A stretch of DNA of 64,000 nt from Bacteroidia bacterium (lineage in GTDB: Bacteria > Bacteroidota > Bacteroidia > Bacteroidales > Azobacteroidaceae): the NCBI GenBank assembly GCA_026000155.1, contig BNYG01000006.1:1-64000 (forward strand), read 5' to 3'. Within the stretch, counting starts at the first letter, position 1. The number at the start of each line of letters is the position of its first letter. The notes under the pieces are model-generated. The model was not told the DNA's origin and made no database searches. It saw only the letters and a list, made by a program, of their open reading frames with translations. Of this stretch, positions 18,212 to 26,160 are shown piece by piece. The translations under genes and the position numbers were made by a program.

Positions 18212-20134
18212 ATGAAAAAGTTTATATTATCAATGACAGTTATTCTGTCGCTCGGTTTATTTTATTCGTGTGATTATCTGGATGTGGTTCCGGATAATGT
18301 AGCTACCTTGGACCATTCATTTGCGAATCGTCTGGAAGCTGAAAAGTTCTTGTTCACTTGCTATTCTTATATACCTAACACGGCCGGCGTTAGCGCCAAT
18401 GTCGGACTTTGCGGCGCCGACGAAATATGGACCAACCGGTACAGAGAAAATGACGGTTTAAGAATAGCCAAAGGCGAGCAAAACATCAACGACCCGCTCA
18501 TTAATTATTGGGAAGGACGAAGAGGCGCCAATGTCAATTTGTACAATGGCATTCGCGATTGCAATATTTTTCTTGAAATATTAGCAGACAAAAACAAGAT
18601 ATACGACTTGCCGGAAGATGTAAGACGCAGATGGACTTGCGAAGTGAAATTTCTGAAAGCTTTCTATCATTTCTATTTGTTCAGAATGTATGGACCTATC
18701 GTTATTGCGGACATGAATATTCCAATAGACGCTACTCCTGATGAAGTGCGCGTAAAACGGGCGCCGGTGGACGAAGTAGTCCAATACATATCCGATTTAT
18801 ATGACGAAGCATTGGGCGATACGCAGAATCAAGACCTTCCTGTGGAAATCTTCAACAGGCAATTGGAATTGGGACGGGTCACTCAATCCGTTGTATTAAG
18901 CATGAAAGCCCGCTTGCTGGTTACCGCTGCCAGCCCGTTGTTCAACGGCAATCCGGATTATAAAAACTATAAAGACAAAGACGGTATGTTATTATTCCCG
19001 CAGGAGTACGACCCCAAAAAATGGGAAATAGCACGAGATGCTTGTAAAACGGCTTTGGATGCCTGTGTAGAAGCAGGCGTGGCGCCTTATATATTTTATA
19101 CGGCAAAAAATCTGCAACCGGAAACGCTTCTTGACATCACTATCCGTAATTCTTTTTCCGACGATTTGTGGAGTTCCGAAATTATTTGGGGATTATCCGG
19201 AGCCGGCCGCCGAGGAAACGACCAAATTCAACAGAAATCAATGTCGCGTCTGAATCCGAAAGCAACACAAAGTAATACTGTGGCTAATGATGAATTGAAT
19301 CCGACCATTCAAATCACCAATTTTTACTACACAAAAAATGGCGTACCTATCACAGAAGATAAAACATGGCTTTCGGGTATGAGTAAAACAGATATTCTGC
19401 CGATTACTGCCGAATACAAATACAATTTGGCGGAAGGATATGATATTGCCGCCATGCACTTCGACCGCGAACCTCGTTTCTATGCCAATTTGGCTTTCGA
19501 CGGTTCTATCTGGTATATGGAAAACAGCGCAAACGAAACCCAATGGACTGTGAAATCCCGTATTGGACAACAACAGTCAAGATATGGAGCCGACTATTTT
19601 TCAGTGACCGGATACTGGCCTAAAAAATTGGTTAACTGGAAATACGTTATTTCGGACAACAACGAAAGAAAAGTAGTGGATTATCCTTGGCCGGAAATGC
19701 GCTTGTCTGATTTATATCTTCTTTATGCGGAATCATTGTGTCAAACAGACGATTTGGACGGCGCTATTGAATATTTAGATAAAGTAAGGGATAGAGTCGG
19801 ATTGAAAGGCATAGTTGAATCATGGTCGCTGTACTCCAATCAACCGAACAAATATAAATCCAAGGAAGGCTTGATGGAAATTATCAAACAGGAACGTACC
19901 ATTGAATTGATGTTCGAAGGCTCCCGCTTTTGGGATGTTCGCCGGTGGAAAGATTTGAACAAATTGAATCAAACCATTCAAGGCTGGGACATAGACCAGG
20001 AAACAGCCGAAGCTTATTACAGACCGAAAAGTGTATTCAATCAGTCTTTTATCGTTCCCCGCGACTATTTGTTTCCCATTCGGGAATACGCTCTGATAGT
20101 GAATCCCAACTTGAAGCAAAATCCGGGATGGTGA
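18212..20134 (+). CDS. SusD/RagB-family surface glycan-binding lipoprotein
   Basis: 640 residues, longer than the ~550 typical of SusD. Lipobox at LGLFYSC (Cys20), followed by D, a surface-export-like acidic residue. The SusD N-terminal helical region (FKAFYHFYLFRMYG-like) and the C-terminal block (IIKQERTIELMFEGSRFWDVRRW, read in parts) with the closing LFPIREYALIVNPNLKQNPGW are characteristic. It caps the SusC partner and binds the glycan on the outer face of the outer membrane. Confidence 0.95.
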   Translation: MKKFILSMTVILSLGLFYSCDYLDVVPDNVATLDHSFANRLEAEKFLFTCYSYIPNTAGVSANVGLCGADEIWTNRYRENDGLRIAKGEQNINDPLINYWEGRRGANVNLYNGIRDCNIFLEILADKNKIYDLPEDVRRRWTCEVKFLKAFYHFYLFRMYGPIVIADMNIPIDATPDEVRVKRAPVDEVVQYISDLYDEALGDTQNQDLPVEIFNRQLELGRVTQSVVLSMKARLLVTAASPLFNGNPDYKNYKDKDGMLLFPQEYDPKKWEIARDACKTALDACVEAGVAPYIFYTAKNLQPETLLDITIRNSFSDDLWSSEIIWGLSGAGRRGNDQIQQKSMSRLNPKATQSNTVANDELNPTIQITNFYYTKNGVPITEDKTWLSGMSKTDILPITAEYKYNLAEGYDIAAMHFDREPRFYANLAFDGSIWYMENSANETQWTVKSRIGQQQSRYGADYFSVTGYWPKKLVNWKYVISDNNERKVVDYPWPEMRLSDLYLLYAESLCQTDDLDGAIEYLDKVRDRVGLKGIVESWSLYSNQPNKYKSKEGLMEIIKQERTIELMFEGSRFWDVRRWKDLNKLNQTIQGWDIDQETAEAYYRPKSVFNQSFIVPRDYLFPIREYALIVNPNLKQNPGW

Positions 20135-20137
20135 TGG

Positions 20138-20160
20138 GAACTAAGAACTAAGAACTAATA
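20138..20160 (+). repeat. Short tandem repeat between SusD and the next lipoprotein
   Basis: The unit AACTAAG is repeated (GAACTAAGAACTAAGAACTAA). Low-complexity spacers of this kind occur between PUL genes elsewhere in the window (47794-47826). It has no coding potential. Confidence 0.5.
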
Positions 20161-20171
20161 AATAAAAAAAT

Positions 20172-21383
20172 ATGAACACAATAAAAAAAATCATGTCCTG
20201 CTTATTGATGCTTTCCTTGTTTTATGGCTGTTCCGATATGGAACCACAACCCATTGAAAGCAACTCAAAAGCGCCGGGAAAGGTAAATGTTACCAATATT
20301 GAAAATACGCCTGGAGGAGCCATCATAACTTATACGCTCCCAAACGACCCCGATTTATTGTATGTAGTGGCAAGATATACAGAAAAAGGTGTTAAAAGAG
20401 AATTTAAGGCATCTTTCTATACCAATACGCTTGTCGTTGACGGATTAAGTAAAGAAGAAGATTACACAATTGAATTGACAGCGGTGAATCGCAGTGAAAA
20501 AAGTTCCGAAATTGTGCCGATTACCATTCATCCTTTAACGCCGCCGGTACGCGGGGTTTTTCAGTCATTGCAAGGCACAGCCACTTTCGGCGGTATTGCT
20601 ATTACGTTTGATAATCCATCGAAAGCATTTGTGGCTATCGGCGTTCTTACCACCGATGGAGAAGGCGTTTTTTACGAACACGACACTTTCTATTCTTCCC
20701 AGCCGAACGGCAAGTTTTCGGTGAGAGGTTTTGGCGACGGCGAAAGAGCATTCAAACTCTATGTCAAAGACAAATGGGACAACGTTTCCGATACAACGGA
20801 AGTAAAAGTGACTCCTATCGGAGAAACGGAATTGGATAAATCTTTGTTCCGGGAAATGAAACTGAAAGGCGATGCCGACCCGACAGCATGGGGTGGACAA
20901 TTCCGATATATCTGGGACGGTCGTGCTTTGGGTGATAATGAAGGGCAATGGGGTTTGCATACGGGAAACACCGCAGGAGTTCCCTCTGTAGTTACCTTTG
21001 ATTTGGGTGTAAAAGCCACATTAAGCCGCTTCAAATTGTGGTTTATCATGGACGACAAGCACATGTATAACGACATGAGCCCAAGATTCTATGAAATCTG
21101 GGGACGCACCGAACCGATTGCCGCCAATGATGACGGAGATTTCTTCCCACATTGGTTTAAAATAGGAGACATTGAAAATGTGAAACCTTCCGGACTTCCC
21201 TTAGGGCAATTGACCGACGACGACCGCGCTGCTGCAAGAAGAGGAGACGAATTAGTGCTCGAATACAACCAGTTTACCACCCGGTATATTCGTATAAAAA
21301 GTGTGAAGAATTGGAATAATATCAGCACGATGTGTTTCTCTGAAGTATCTTTCTGGGGAACGAAAATTGAGCCTATCAATTAA
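20172..21383 (+). CDS. Surface lipoprotein with DUF4959-, DUF5126- and DUF5000-like domains
   Basis: 403 residues. Lipobox SLFYGC (Cys18) followed by SDME, fitting surface export. The N-terminal third (GKVNVTNIENTPGGAIITY) is the fibronectin-like DUF4959 fold. The middle (QGTATFGGIAITFDNPSKA) resembles DUF5126. The C-terminal part (VPSVVTFDLGVKATLSRFKL, then FYEIWGRTEP and FTTRYIRIKSV) is a discoidin-like DUF5000 carbohydrate-binding domain. This trio is common downstream of SusD and probably holds the glycan at the cell surface. Family naming is from memory; binding role is inferred. Confidence 0.8.
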   Translation: MNTIKKIMSCLLMLSLFYGCSDMEPQPIESNSKAPGKVNVTNIENTPGGAIITYTLPNDPDLLYVVARYTEKGVKREFKASFYTNTLVVDGLSKEEDYTIELTAVNRSEKSSEIVPITIHPLTPPVRGVFQSLQGTATFGGIAITFDNPSKAFVAIGVLTTDGEGVFYEHDTFYSSQPNGKFSVRGFGDGERAFKLYVKDKWDNVSDTTEVKVTPIGETELDKSLFREMKLKGDADPTAWGGQFRYIWDGRALGDNEGQWGLHTGNTAGVPSVVTFDLGVKATLSRFKLWFIMDDKHMYNDMSPRFYEIWGRTEPIAANDDGDFFPHWFKIGDIENVKPSGLPLGQLTDDDRAAARRGDELVLEYNQFTTRYIRIKSVKNWNNISTMCFSEVSFWGTKIEPIN

Positions 21384-21399
21384 ATTAAATTATTTACGT

Positions 21400-22620
21400 A
21401 TGAAATCAATAAAATATATTTTATTTGCCATTATAGGTGTAATAATCATATCCAACTGTTCCGACATGGATGATTATTTGAAATACACAGGCGGAAAAGA
21501 ATTAGTATATCCCGGGAAAGTCGATTCTATCGTTTTCCATTCGGGAAGAGAACGGGTTTTATTTACCGGACTACTTATTTCAGACCCCAATATCAAGAAA
21601 GTGGGTGTTTATTGGAACAACAAGACCGATTCGGTTATTATTCCGGTACAAAGAACAGCCGGTATTGATTCATTGGAGGTGAATATCCCTTTACCGGAAG
21701 GAGCCTACAATTTTCAGGTTTATTCCTACGATGGAGAAGGACATTCGTCTATCGTATCCAATGTCAGGGGAAATTCTTATGGCGCCACCTACGAAAATTC
21801 GTTGTACGACCGTCCAGTTAAAAACGCCATTCAGAGTCCGAATTATGCGACAATCAACTGGTATAACGGCGACCCGACTTGTTTTGTAAAGGTCATCTAT
21901 ACAGATAATAATGATAAACAACATTCGGTGTTTGTGCCTGCGAGCAAGGATACGACCCGATTGGACTATTGCAAACCCATGACAGATATTGTGTTGCAAA
22001 CGTACTATCTGCCGGATGAAACCGCCGTAGATACTTTCAAGGTGGCTCAATCATGGACAATTGGCGCTGATGCCGACATGACTGAGACGTATATCAAAAA
22101 TTCAGGCGCCGGCAATGTGGGTATCAGGGGTAATTTCTTGAATGGCAACAGCGAATGGGGCGAGCCTATCGACTGGATTGTAACCGACCCTGTAAAAGTG
22201 AATGCCCACCAACATGGCTGGGCAAACAGAGATGGAGGCGTATTGCATCCTGAAACATGGGGGCAAGGCGACTTCAGCAATGGTAAAATTTATCAGGTAT
22301 TTAATTTGCCGAAAGGAAAATACGAATTGGCTTACAATTGTTCAGGCTCCAACACAGCCAACAATGACAATGAAAGAGCGAGAGTAAATGCTTATTTCGT
22401 TGCAGCCAAGGGCGATTTACCGCCCGATATTGATGTGATTGAGTCTAACAGCAATACACTTGCCTTCTTCCATGGTGATGCCGTGGCTATCCGTGGCTGG
22501 CATACGATTTCTTTCACATTAGATGCCGATACAGAAATTAATATTGGATTTGTATTCAGTTTGAAGAATGAATCACAATTCCGCATTAAAGAATTTCAAC
22601 TGATGTATAAAGCAAAATAG
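21400..22620 (+). CDS. Surface lipoprotein with DUF4998-like domain and C-terminal binding domain
   Basis: 406 residues from the ATG at 21400, chosen because it gives a clean lipoprotein signal (IIGVIIISNC-SDMDD); a longer frame would overlap the previous gene. The N-terminal half (YPGKVDSIVFHSGRERVLF) is DUF4998-like. The C-terminal half (YQVFNLPKGKYELAYNCSGS, later IGFVFSLKNESQFRIKEFQL) looks like a jelly-roll carbohydrate-binding module of the DUF5013 kind. It is the last gene of the SusC/SusD operon and is followed by a terminator hairpin. Confidence 0.78.
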   Translation: MKSIKYILFAIIGVIIISNCSDMDDYLKYTGGKELVYPGKVDSIVFHSGRERVLFTGLLISDPNIKKVGVYWNNKTDSVIIPVQRTAGIDSLEVNIPLPEGAYNFQVYSYDGEGHSSIVSNVRGNSYGATYENSLYDRPVKNAIQSPNYATINWYNGDPTCFVKVIYTDNNDKQHSVFVPASKDTTRLDYCKPMTDIVLQTYYLPDETAVDTFKVAQSWTIGADADMTETYIKNSGAGNVGIRGNFLNGNSEWGEPIDWIVTDPVKVNAHQHGWANRDGGVLHPETWGQGDFSNGKIYQVFNLPKGKYELAYNCSGSNTANNDNERARVNAYFVAAKGDLPPDIDVIESNSNTLAFFHGDAVAIRGWHTISFTLDADTEINIGFVFSLKNESQFRIKEFQLMYKAK

Positions 22621-22640
22621 TTAGGTGGTTTTTTTAGATA

Positions 22641-22687
22641 GAAAGGCATTCCCGAAGCAATGAGAAAAGCTTAGGGATGCCTTTTGT
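22641..22687 (+). terminator. Terminator after first SusC/SusD operon
   Basis: AAAGGCATTCCC (22642-22653) pairs, with one bulge, with GGGATGCCTTT (22674-22684), and the stem runs into a T-rich end. It lies 22 bp after the stop of the last operon gene. Confidence 0.65.
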
Positions 22688-22730
22688 TAAAATATTGGGG
22701 GCTTATCTTTCAACTTAATAAAAAGAATTT

Positions 22731-23035
22731 ATGAAAAAAAATATCATTTTTTTGATACCTGTATTTCTATTGCTTGTTTCGTGTCAAAACAGTAACAAAC
22801 AAGCAGAACCGGTACAGGTAGCGGCTGGCCTGCTGATTGTCCAGAAGGGTACCATGCCGACTGGTATTATTGGTGGACGTCTTGTGCTCCAGACGCTTGC
22901 ACAGGAGAAAAATTCGATCTTTGCGCAGGGAAGAAAGCGGGAGACTCTTGCTGGTACGGTGGTTATCCGTCATCATGTCAATCGTTTGCTGGTTCATCCT
23001 GTTTACATTGTTCGAATGCTTTTGGTGGCGCCTAA
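22731..23035 (+). pseudogene. Small cysteine-rich lipoprotein/secreted protein split by a frameshift
   Basis: The ATG at 22731 opens a good lipoprotein signal (MKKNIIFLIPVFLLLVSCQN). In that frame the rest looks random. A different frame, open from 22796 to TAA at 23033-23035, encodes 79 residues containing eight cysteines in a natural-looking Gly/Trp/Tyr-rich context (GSGWPADCPEGYHADWYYWW, then TSCAPDACTGEKFDLCAGKK, then SCWYGGYPSSC and SCLHCSNAFGGA). A stop at 22793-22795 means the frame change must fall just after the lipobox, between about 22796 and 22820. Most likely one small indel has broken a gene for an exported four-disulfide peptide. Sequencing error or programmed frameshifting are alternatives; no classical slippery heptamer is visible. 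Confidence 0.65.
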
Positions 23036-23050
23036 TTTTTTTGTAAATTG

Positions 23051-23121
23051 TTTAAGTCACACTGAATAAAGAGGATGATTGTAGCTAAAAAAAATCAACT
23101 ATTTAGATAGCGTGACTTAAA
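23051..23121. repeat. Inverted TTTAAGTCAC pair upstream of the TlpA-like gene
   Basis: TTTAAGTCAC at 23051-23060 is mirrored by GTGACTTAAA at 23112-23121. A third copy (direct) occurs at 24747-24756, just after the TlpA-like gene. The three copies bracket that gene; they may be protein-binding sites or ends of a small cassette. Confidence 0.45.
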
Positions 23122-23162
23122 TGGTTATGTTGATTTTAGATAAAAATTTAAATAATAATAGT

Positions 23163-24692
23163 ATGAAACGAAGCATCGTAATGTTTTTTTTCAAGTATAT
23201 TTTTATACTTGGCGCATGTATGTCCTTTTTTTCGTGTAAAGACACGCAAACCAATAGCAACATTTTACCGGAGCCTTTTATTAAGGGCGGAATTGCCAAA
23301 GTGTCCGGCAAATTGATAAATCCTCCCGACGGCGTATCTGAGATGACTCTCCAGTTTCCGAATCCAGTTACAGCCGAAGAAAGCATCATCGAAACAAAGT
23401 TGGAGAAAGACGGCACTTTCCATTTCGAGGTTCCTATAGAATGTTCTTCCGTTATTGCCTTTATTTATGCACCCGGATATTACAGTACTTTGATAGCATT
23501 GTCACCTGATGAAGAAACCAATGTGGAAGTCAGGATTAATCGCGGATGGATAGGTATTGTTAAAAATACAGGATTTGAGCTTTTGACAAGGAAAGACAAT
23601 GCCAATATTCAAACGGCGGTAAATAAATGGTTGGATTATTTGGATTATAGCGACGCTCCGAAACCGCTTTATGAAATGACACCGGAGGAATACGGGCAGT
23701 ATGAAATGAATAAGACGAAAGTCAGAATCGATTATGCATTGCAAGGCCTTCAATTTTCGGATGCCGGCAGAAATTTTGCAATCAATGAAATGAAACTGTG
23801 GCAATTAACCGGTCGTCTTTTTGCCTATAAAGAAGCAATGAAAAGTTTTGGCGACGAGAATCATAATATGTATAACGAACATCCTCAAGAACCCGACAGA
23901 GACTACTATTGTTTTTTAAAATCATTTAATCTGAATGACCCGCAATATCTCTATGTTATAAGTCGCTATTCGAGTACGATGCGAAGTATTCTTTCGGCTC
24001 CGGCATTGAATATTCCGCCAATTTCGGATACGCCGGTAGATAGTTGGTTGAAAGAGGTTAAAACAAATATTGCCGACCTGCTTGGTTTTGATTCCGGACA
24101 ATTTTATGATATGCTGGCAGCCAATGCTTATGCTAAGCAGTTCAGAGATGACCTGACTCCCCTTTCAGACAAACAAATTGAAAATATAAAAAAATATTTT
24201 GGAGAGGGGGAAATTGCCAAAATCCTTCTGAGAAAAAATAAAGAAATTCAAAAACGTTATGAAGAACGGTTTGCTTCTGTTATTAAAGAAACACCTGCCG
24301 TGCCAAAGGAGCAATTAATGGATGCCATAATTTCCAACTATAAAGGGAAAGTGGTATTGGTTGATTTCTGGGCTACCTGGTGTGAGCCTTGTTTGACGGC
24401 AATGGAAAAGATTAAAACGATTAAAGAAGAACTGAAAGATAAAAATGTAGTTTACGTTTACTTAACCACCGAATCTTCTCCCAAGGATTTATGGATTAAT
24501 AAAATTAAAAGCATTCAAGGAGAACATTATTATTTGAACGGAAAAGATTGGGATTATATTTTGGATAGTTTCCAATTTACCGGAATCCCGACTTATTTGC
24601 TTTATGATGCAAACGGTGCATTGAAAAACAAACAAGTTGCTTATCCGGGAACGGAAGAAATGAGAAAACGGATTGAAGAATTATTGCCTTGA
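23163..24692 (+). CDS. TlpA-family thiol-disulfide lipoprotein
   Basis: 510 residues from the ATG at 23163, preferred because it begins directly before a lipoprotein signal (ILGACMSFFSC-KD). Residues ~30-130 form a beta-rich domain resembling DUF4369-type N-terminal modules. A long helical middle region follows. The C-terminal ~140 residues are a thioredoxin fold with LVDFWATWCEPC (Cys407, Cys410) and the cis-proline segment FTGIPTYLLYD. It is periplasm-facing and probably reduces or isomerises disulfides. Cysteine-rich small proteins lie on both sides, making them natural candidate substrates; that pairing is inference. Confidence 0.85.
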   Translation: MKRSIVMFFFKYIFILGACMSFFSCKDTQTNSNILPEPFIKGGIAKVSGKLINPPDGVSEMTLQFPNPVTAEESIIETKLEKDGTFHFEVPIECSSVIAFIYAPGYYSTLIALSPDEETNVEVRINRGWIGIVKNTGFELLTRKDNANIQTAVNKWLDYLDYSDAPKPLYEMTPEEYGQYEMNKTKVRIDYALQGLQFSDAGRNFAINEMKLWQLTGRLFAYKEAMKSFGDENHNMYNEHPQEPDRDYYCFLKSFNLNDPQYLYVISRYSSTMRSILSAPALNIPPISDTPVDSWLKEVKTNIADLLGFDSGQFYDMLAANAYAKQFRDDLTPLSDKQIENIKKYFGEGEIAKILLRKNKEIQKRYEERFASVIKETPAVPKEQLMDAIISNYKGKVVLVDFWATWCEPCLTAMEKIKTIKEELKDKNVVYVYLTTESSPKDLWINKIKSIQGEHYYLNGKDWDYILDSFQFTGIPTYLLYDANGALKNKQVAYPGTEEMRKRIEELLP

Positions 24693-24782
24693 ACAAAGGA
24701 ACATTTTTATTATTTTTATTACACTTCTTAATGGTCAAAAGGTTTCTTTAAGTCACTGTGTTAAATTTTAAATATACTGAAT

Positions 24783-25022
24783 ATGAATTTTAAAATGCTT
24801 TTCGGATTTTTTTCTGCCTTAATTTTGATTTTTTCTTCTTGTAAGAACGAAAACAAATACGAAAATGAAGTTAAAACAGGGCAATCCACATTGTCAGGAG
24901 TGTTAACAGTAAAAGATAATACGGTAAATATTCAAGAAATAAACGTGTCTTTATCTGTTTTCCAAGTGATTTCCGGAGAACGGGGTGCCGAGTATAGAGA
25001 AGAAATAGAAAATTTAAATTGA
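24783..25022 (+). CDS. Small lipoprotein, unknown function
   Basis: 79 residues with a lipoprotein signal (GFFSALILIFSSC-KNEN, Cys21). The mature part is short, polar and without cysteines beyond the lipid-bearing one (e.g. LSGVLTVKDNTVNIQEINVS). No family recognised. It sits between the TlpA-like protein and the tiny membrane protein at 25041, 18 bp away, so it is likely part of the same transcript. Confidence 0.55.
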   Translation: MNFKMLFGFFSALILIFSSCKNENKYENEVKTGQSTLSGVLTVKDNTVNIQEINVSLSVFQVISGERGAEYREEIENLN

Positions 25023-25040
25023 TTAATAATCTGATGCATT

Positions 25041-25178
25041 ATGGTAACAACAGCAATAATATTTGTATTATTTTCACTTGTCTATTTTGGCAGCATAAAA
25101 CTATTGAATGAGAAAAATAATGAATTTTCCCAGTTCTTAGTGATATATATAGTGATGTATCTTTTAGATACTGTTTAA
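25041..25178 (+). CDS. Tiny two-segment membrane protein (45 residues)
   Basis: Start ATG 25041, stop TAA 25176-25178. The protein has two hydrophobic stretches (TTAIIFVLFSLVYFG and FLVIYIVMYLLDTV) joined by a charged loop (NEKNNE). Composition and topology look like a real small membrane protein and not chance, but there is no recognisable family. It lies 18 bp after the small lipoprotein gene. Confidence 0.45.
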   Translation: MVTTAIIFVLFSLVYFGSIKLLNEKNNEFSQFLVIYIVMYLLDTV

Positions 25179-25212
25179 AAATAAATTAACTCAGGCAAGT
25201 AAAAAAGAGCCA

Positions 25213-25551
25213 ATGAAAGGATATACCATAAAAGGCAATAATATTTGTGTATTTGATTTAGGTGAACGCAAGATACAATCCCATCATGATCATTGTGGTT
25301 TAGTAAGACTTAAAAGTGGTTATGAAGAAGATGATGATAATGATGATATATCTTGCTATGAGAATCACGGAAACCAAACTTGCAGTGATGCTTTCGGAAT
25401 ACACGAGGGTCGATGTGAATATATTTCGGGAGTTTGTATGGATTACAATGGGCCAGGTACAGATTGCGTCAATTCAAGTAGTCATTTTATTGGGAGTGAT
25501 TGTTTTTATGCTCTGGCACATTTTCATTGTTGGAATGAAATAATGCAATAA
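25213..25551 (+). CDS. Cysteine-rich small protein (nine cysteines)
   Basis: 112 residues with nine cysteines spread along the chain (GNNICVF, HHDHCGL, DISCYE, NQTCSD, EGRCEY, SGVCMD, GTDCVN, GSDCFY, HFHCWN) and an acidic run EEDDDNDD. No signal peptide is visible at this start; the frame is open a further 45 bp upstream without another ATG. Evenly spaced cysteines suggest disulfides, so an exported fate is likely, but how it would be exported is unclear. No known family. Neighbours are a TlpA-like protein and tiny membrane proteins. Confidence 0.55.
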   Translation: MKGYTIKGNNICVFDLGERKIQSHHDHCGLVRLKSGYEEDDDNDDISCYENHGNQTCSDAFGIHEGRCEYISGVCMDYNGPGTDCVNSSSHFIGSDCFYALAHFHCWNEIMQ

Positions 25552-25568
25552 AGGAAGGAGGATATATC

Positions 25569-25937
25569 ATGTTTATTTTATTATTTTTATTATTCCTTTT
25601 GCTGATGACATTCTGTTATTGGAAAGCGCCACAGAATATTATTAAAGAAAAGGCGGAATATGTTTTGTTTGTTTTATTGTTTGGAGCAGTTTATTTAATT
25701 TTTCAGCTGGTTAGTCTAACAGTATGGGAAATATTTGGAACATTGGATTGGAATGCTTTTAGATTAATTTCGATATTAGCCTTTCCATTGCTGTGTTTTG
25801 TATCACATCTTCTTTATCCTTTTAAAAGTGTAAATAAAAACCTGCGACAGCATATAAATTTTTTCCTGTTTTTTGCAACGTTGTTAAGTATGGCAATTGC
25901 CGGGTTTTTAATTTTATTGGAGTTTAGTAATATGTAA
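25569..25937 (+). CDS. Small membrane protein with four predicted helices
   Basis: 122 residues, largely hydrophobic, with segments near residues 2-16, 35-57, 70-87 and 98-118. No family recognised. Unlike nearly every other gene here it is preceded by a strong Shine-Dalgarno-like GGAGG (25557-25561), 7 bp before the ATG. Its neighbours are the cysteine-rich protein (17 bp upstream) and a gene-poor stretch downstream. Confidence 0.55.
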   Translation: MFILLFLLFLLLMTFCYWKAPQNIIKEKAEYVLFVLLFGAVYLIFQLVSLTVWEIFGTLDWNAFRLISILAFPLLCFVSHLLYPFKSVNKNLRQHINFFLFFATLLSMAIAGFLILLEFSNM

Positions 25938-25963
25938 TTAACCGATAAAAGGAGGTTTTATAA

Positions 25964-26035
25964 GCGATTGCGCATGAATGTGAACGGCTTTGGGCGGATT
26001 ATGATTTGCAGATGTTGATGGCGAACGACAGGTAA
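25964..26035 (+). other. Possible gene-tail remnant
   Basis: In one frame, between TAA at 25961 and TAA at 26033, the sequence reads AIAHECERLWADYDLQMLMANDR, when taken in two parts a natural-looking protein C-terminus without a start codon. It may be the degraded end of a lost gene at the right border of the cysteine-rich island. Very short, so chance is possible. Confidence 0.25.
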
Positions 26036-26082
26036 GTTATTTGCGACAGGAAATAAACATTTTTATTTCATAAATCAATGAC

Positions 26083-26132
26083 TTATTAATTACTTCATTA
26101 GTCACTCCATTAGCCTATCTGAGCTATCTTTG
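26083..26132 (+). promoter_or_regulatory. Three 12-bp direct repeats plus -7 element upstream of the GH2 gene
   Basis: TTATTAATTACT (26083), TCATTAGTCACT (26095) and CCATTAGCCTAT (26107) run head to tail. Six bases later is TATCTTTG (26125-26132), an exact -7 element, 28 bp before the ATG. Repeat sequence, 12-bp phase and the 6-bp gap equal those at 14914-14975, which suggests both promoters answer to the same regulator. Confidence 0.7.
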
Positions 26133-26160
26133 TGAAAAAATACATAAATATTAAAGTTTT

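Noticed and set aside
22793..22825. Programmed ribosomal frameshift as explanation for the split cysteine-rich gene
   Set aside because: No X-XXY-YYZ slippery heptamer or clear downstream stimulator is visible; a simple indel is more economical.
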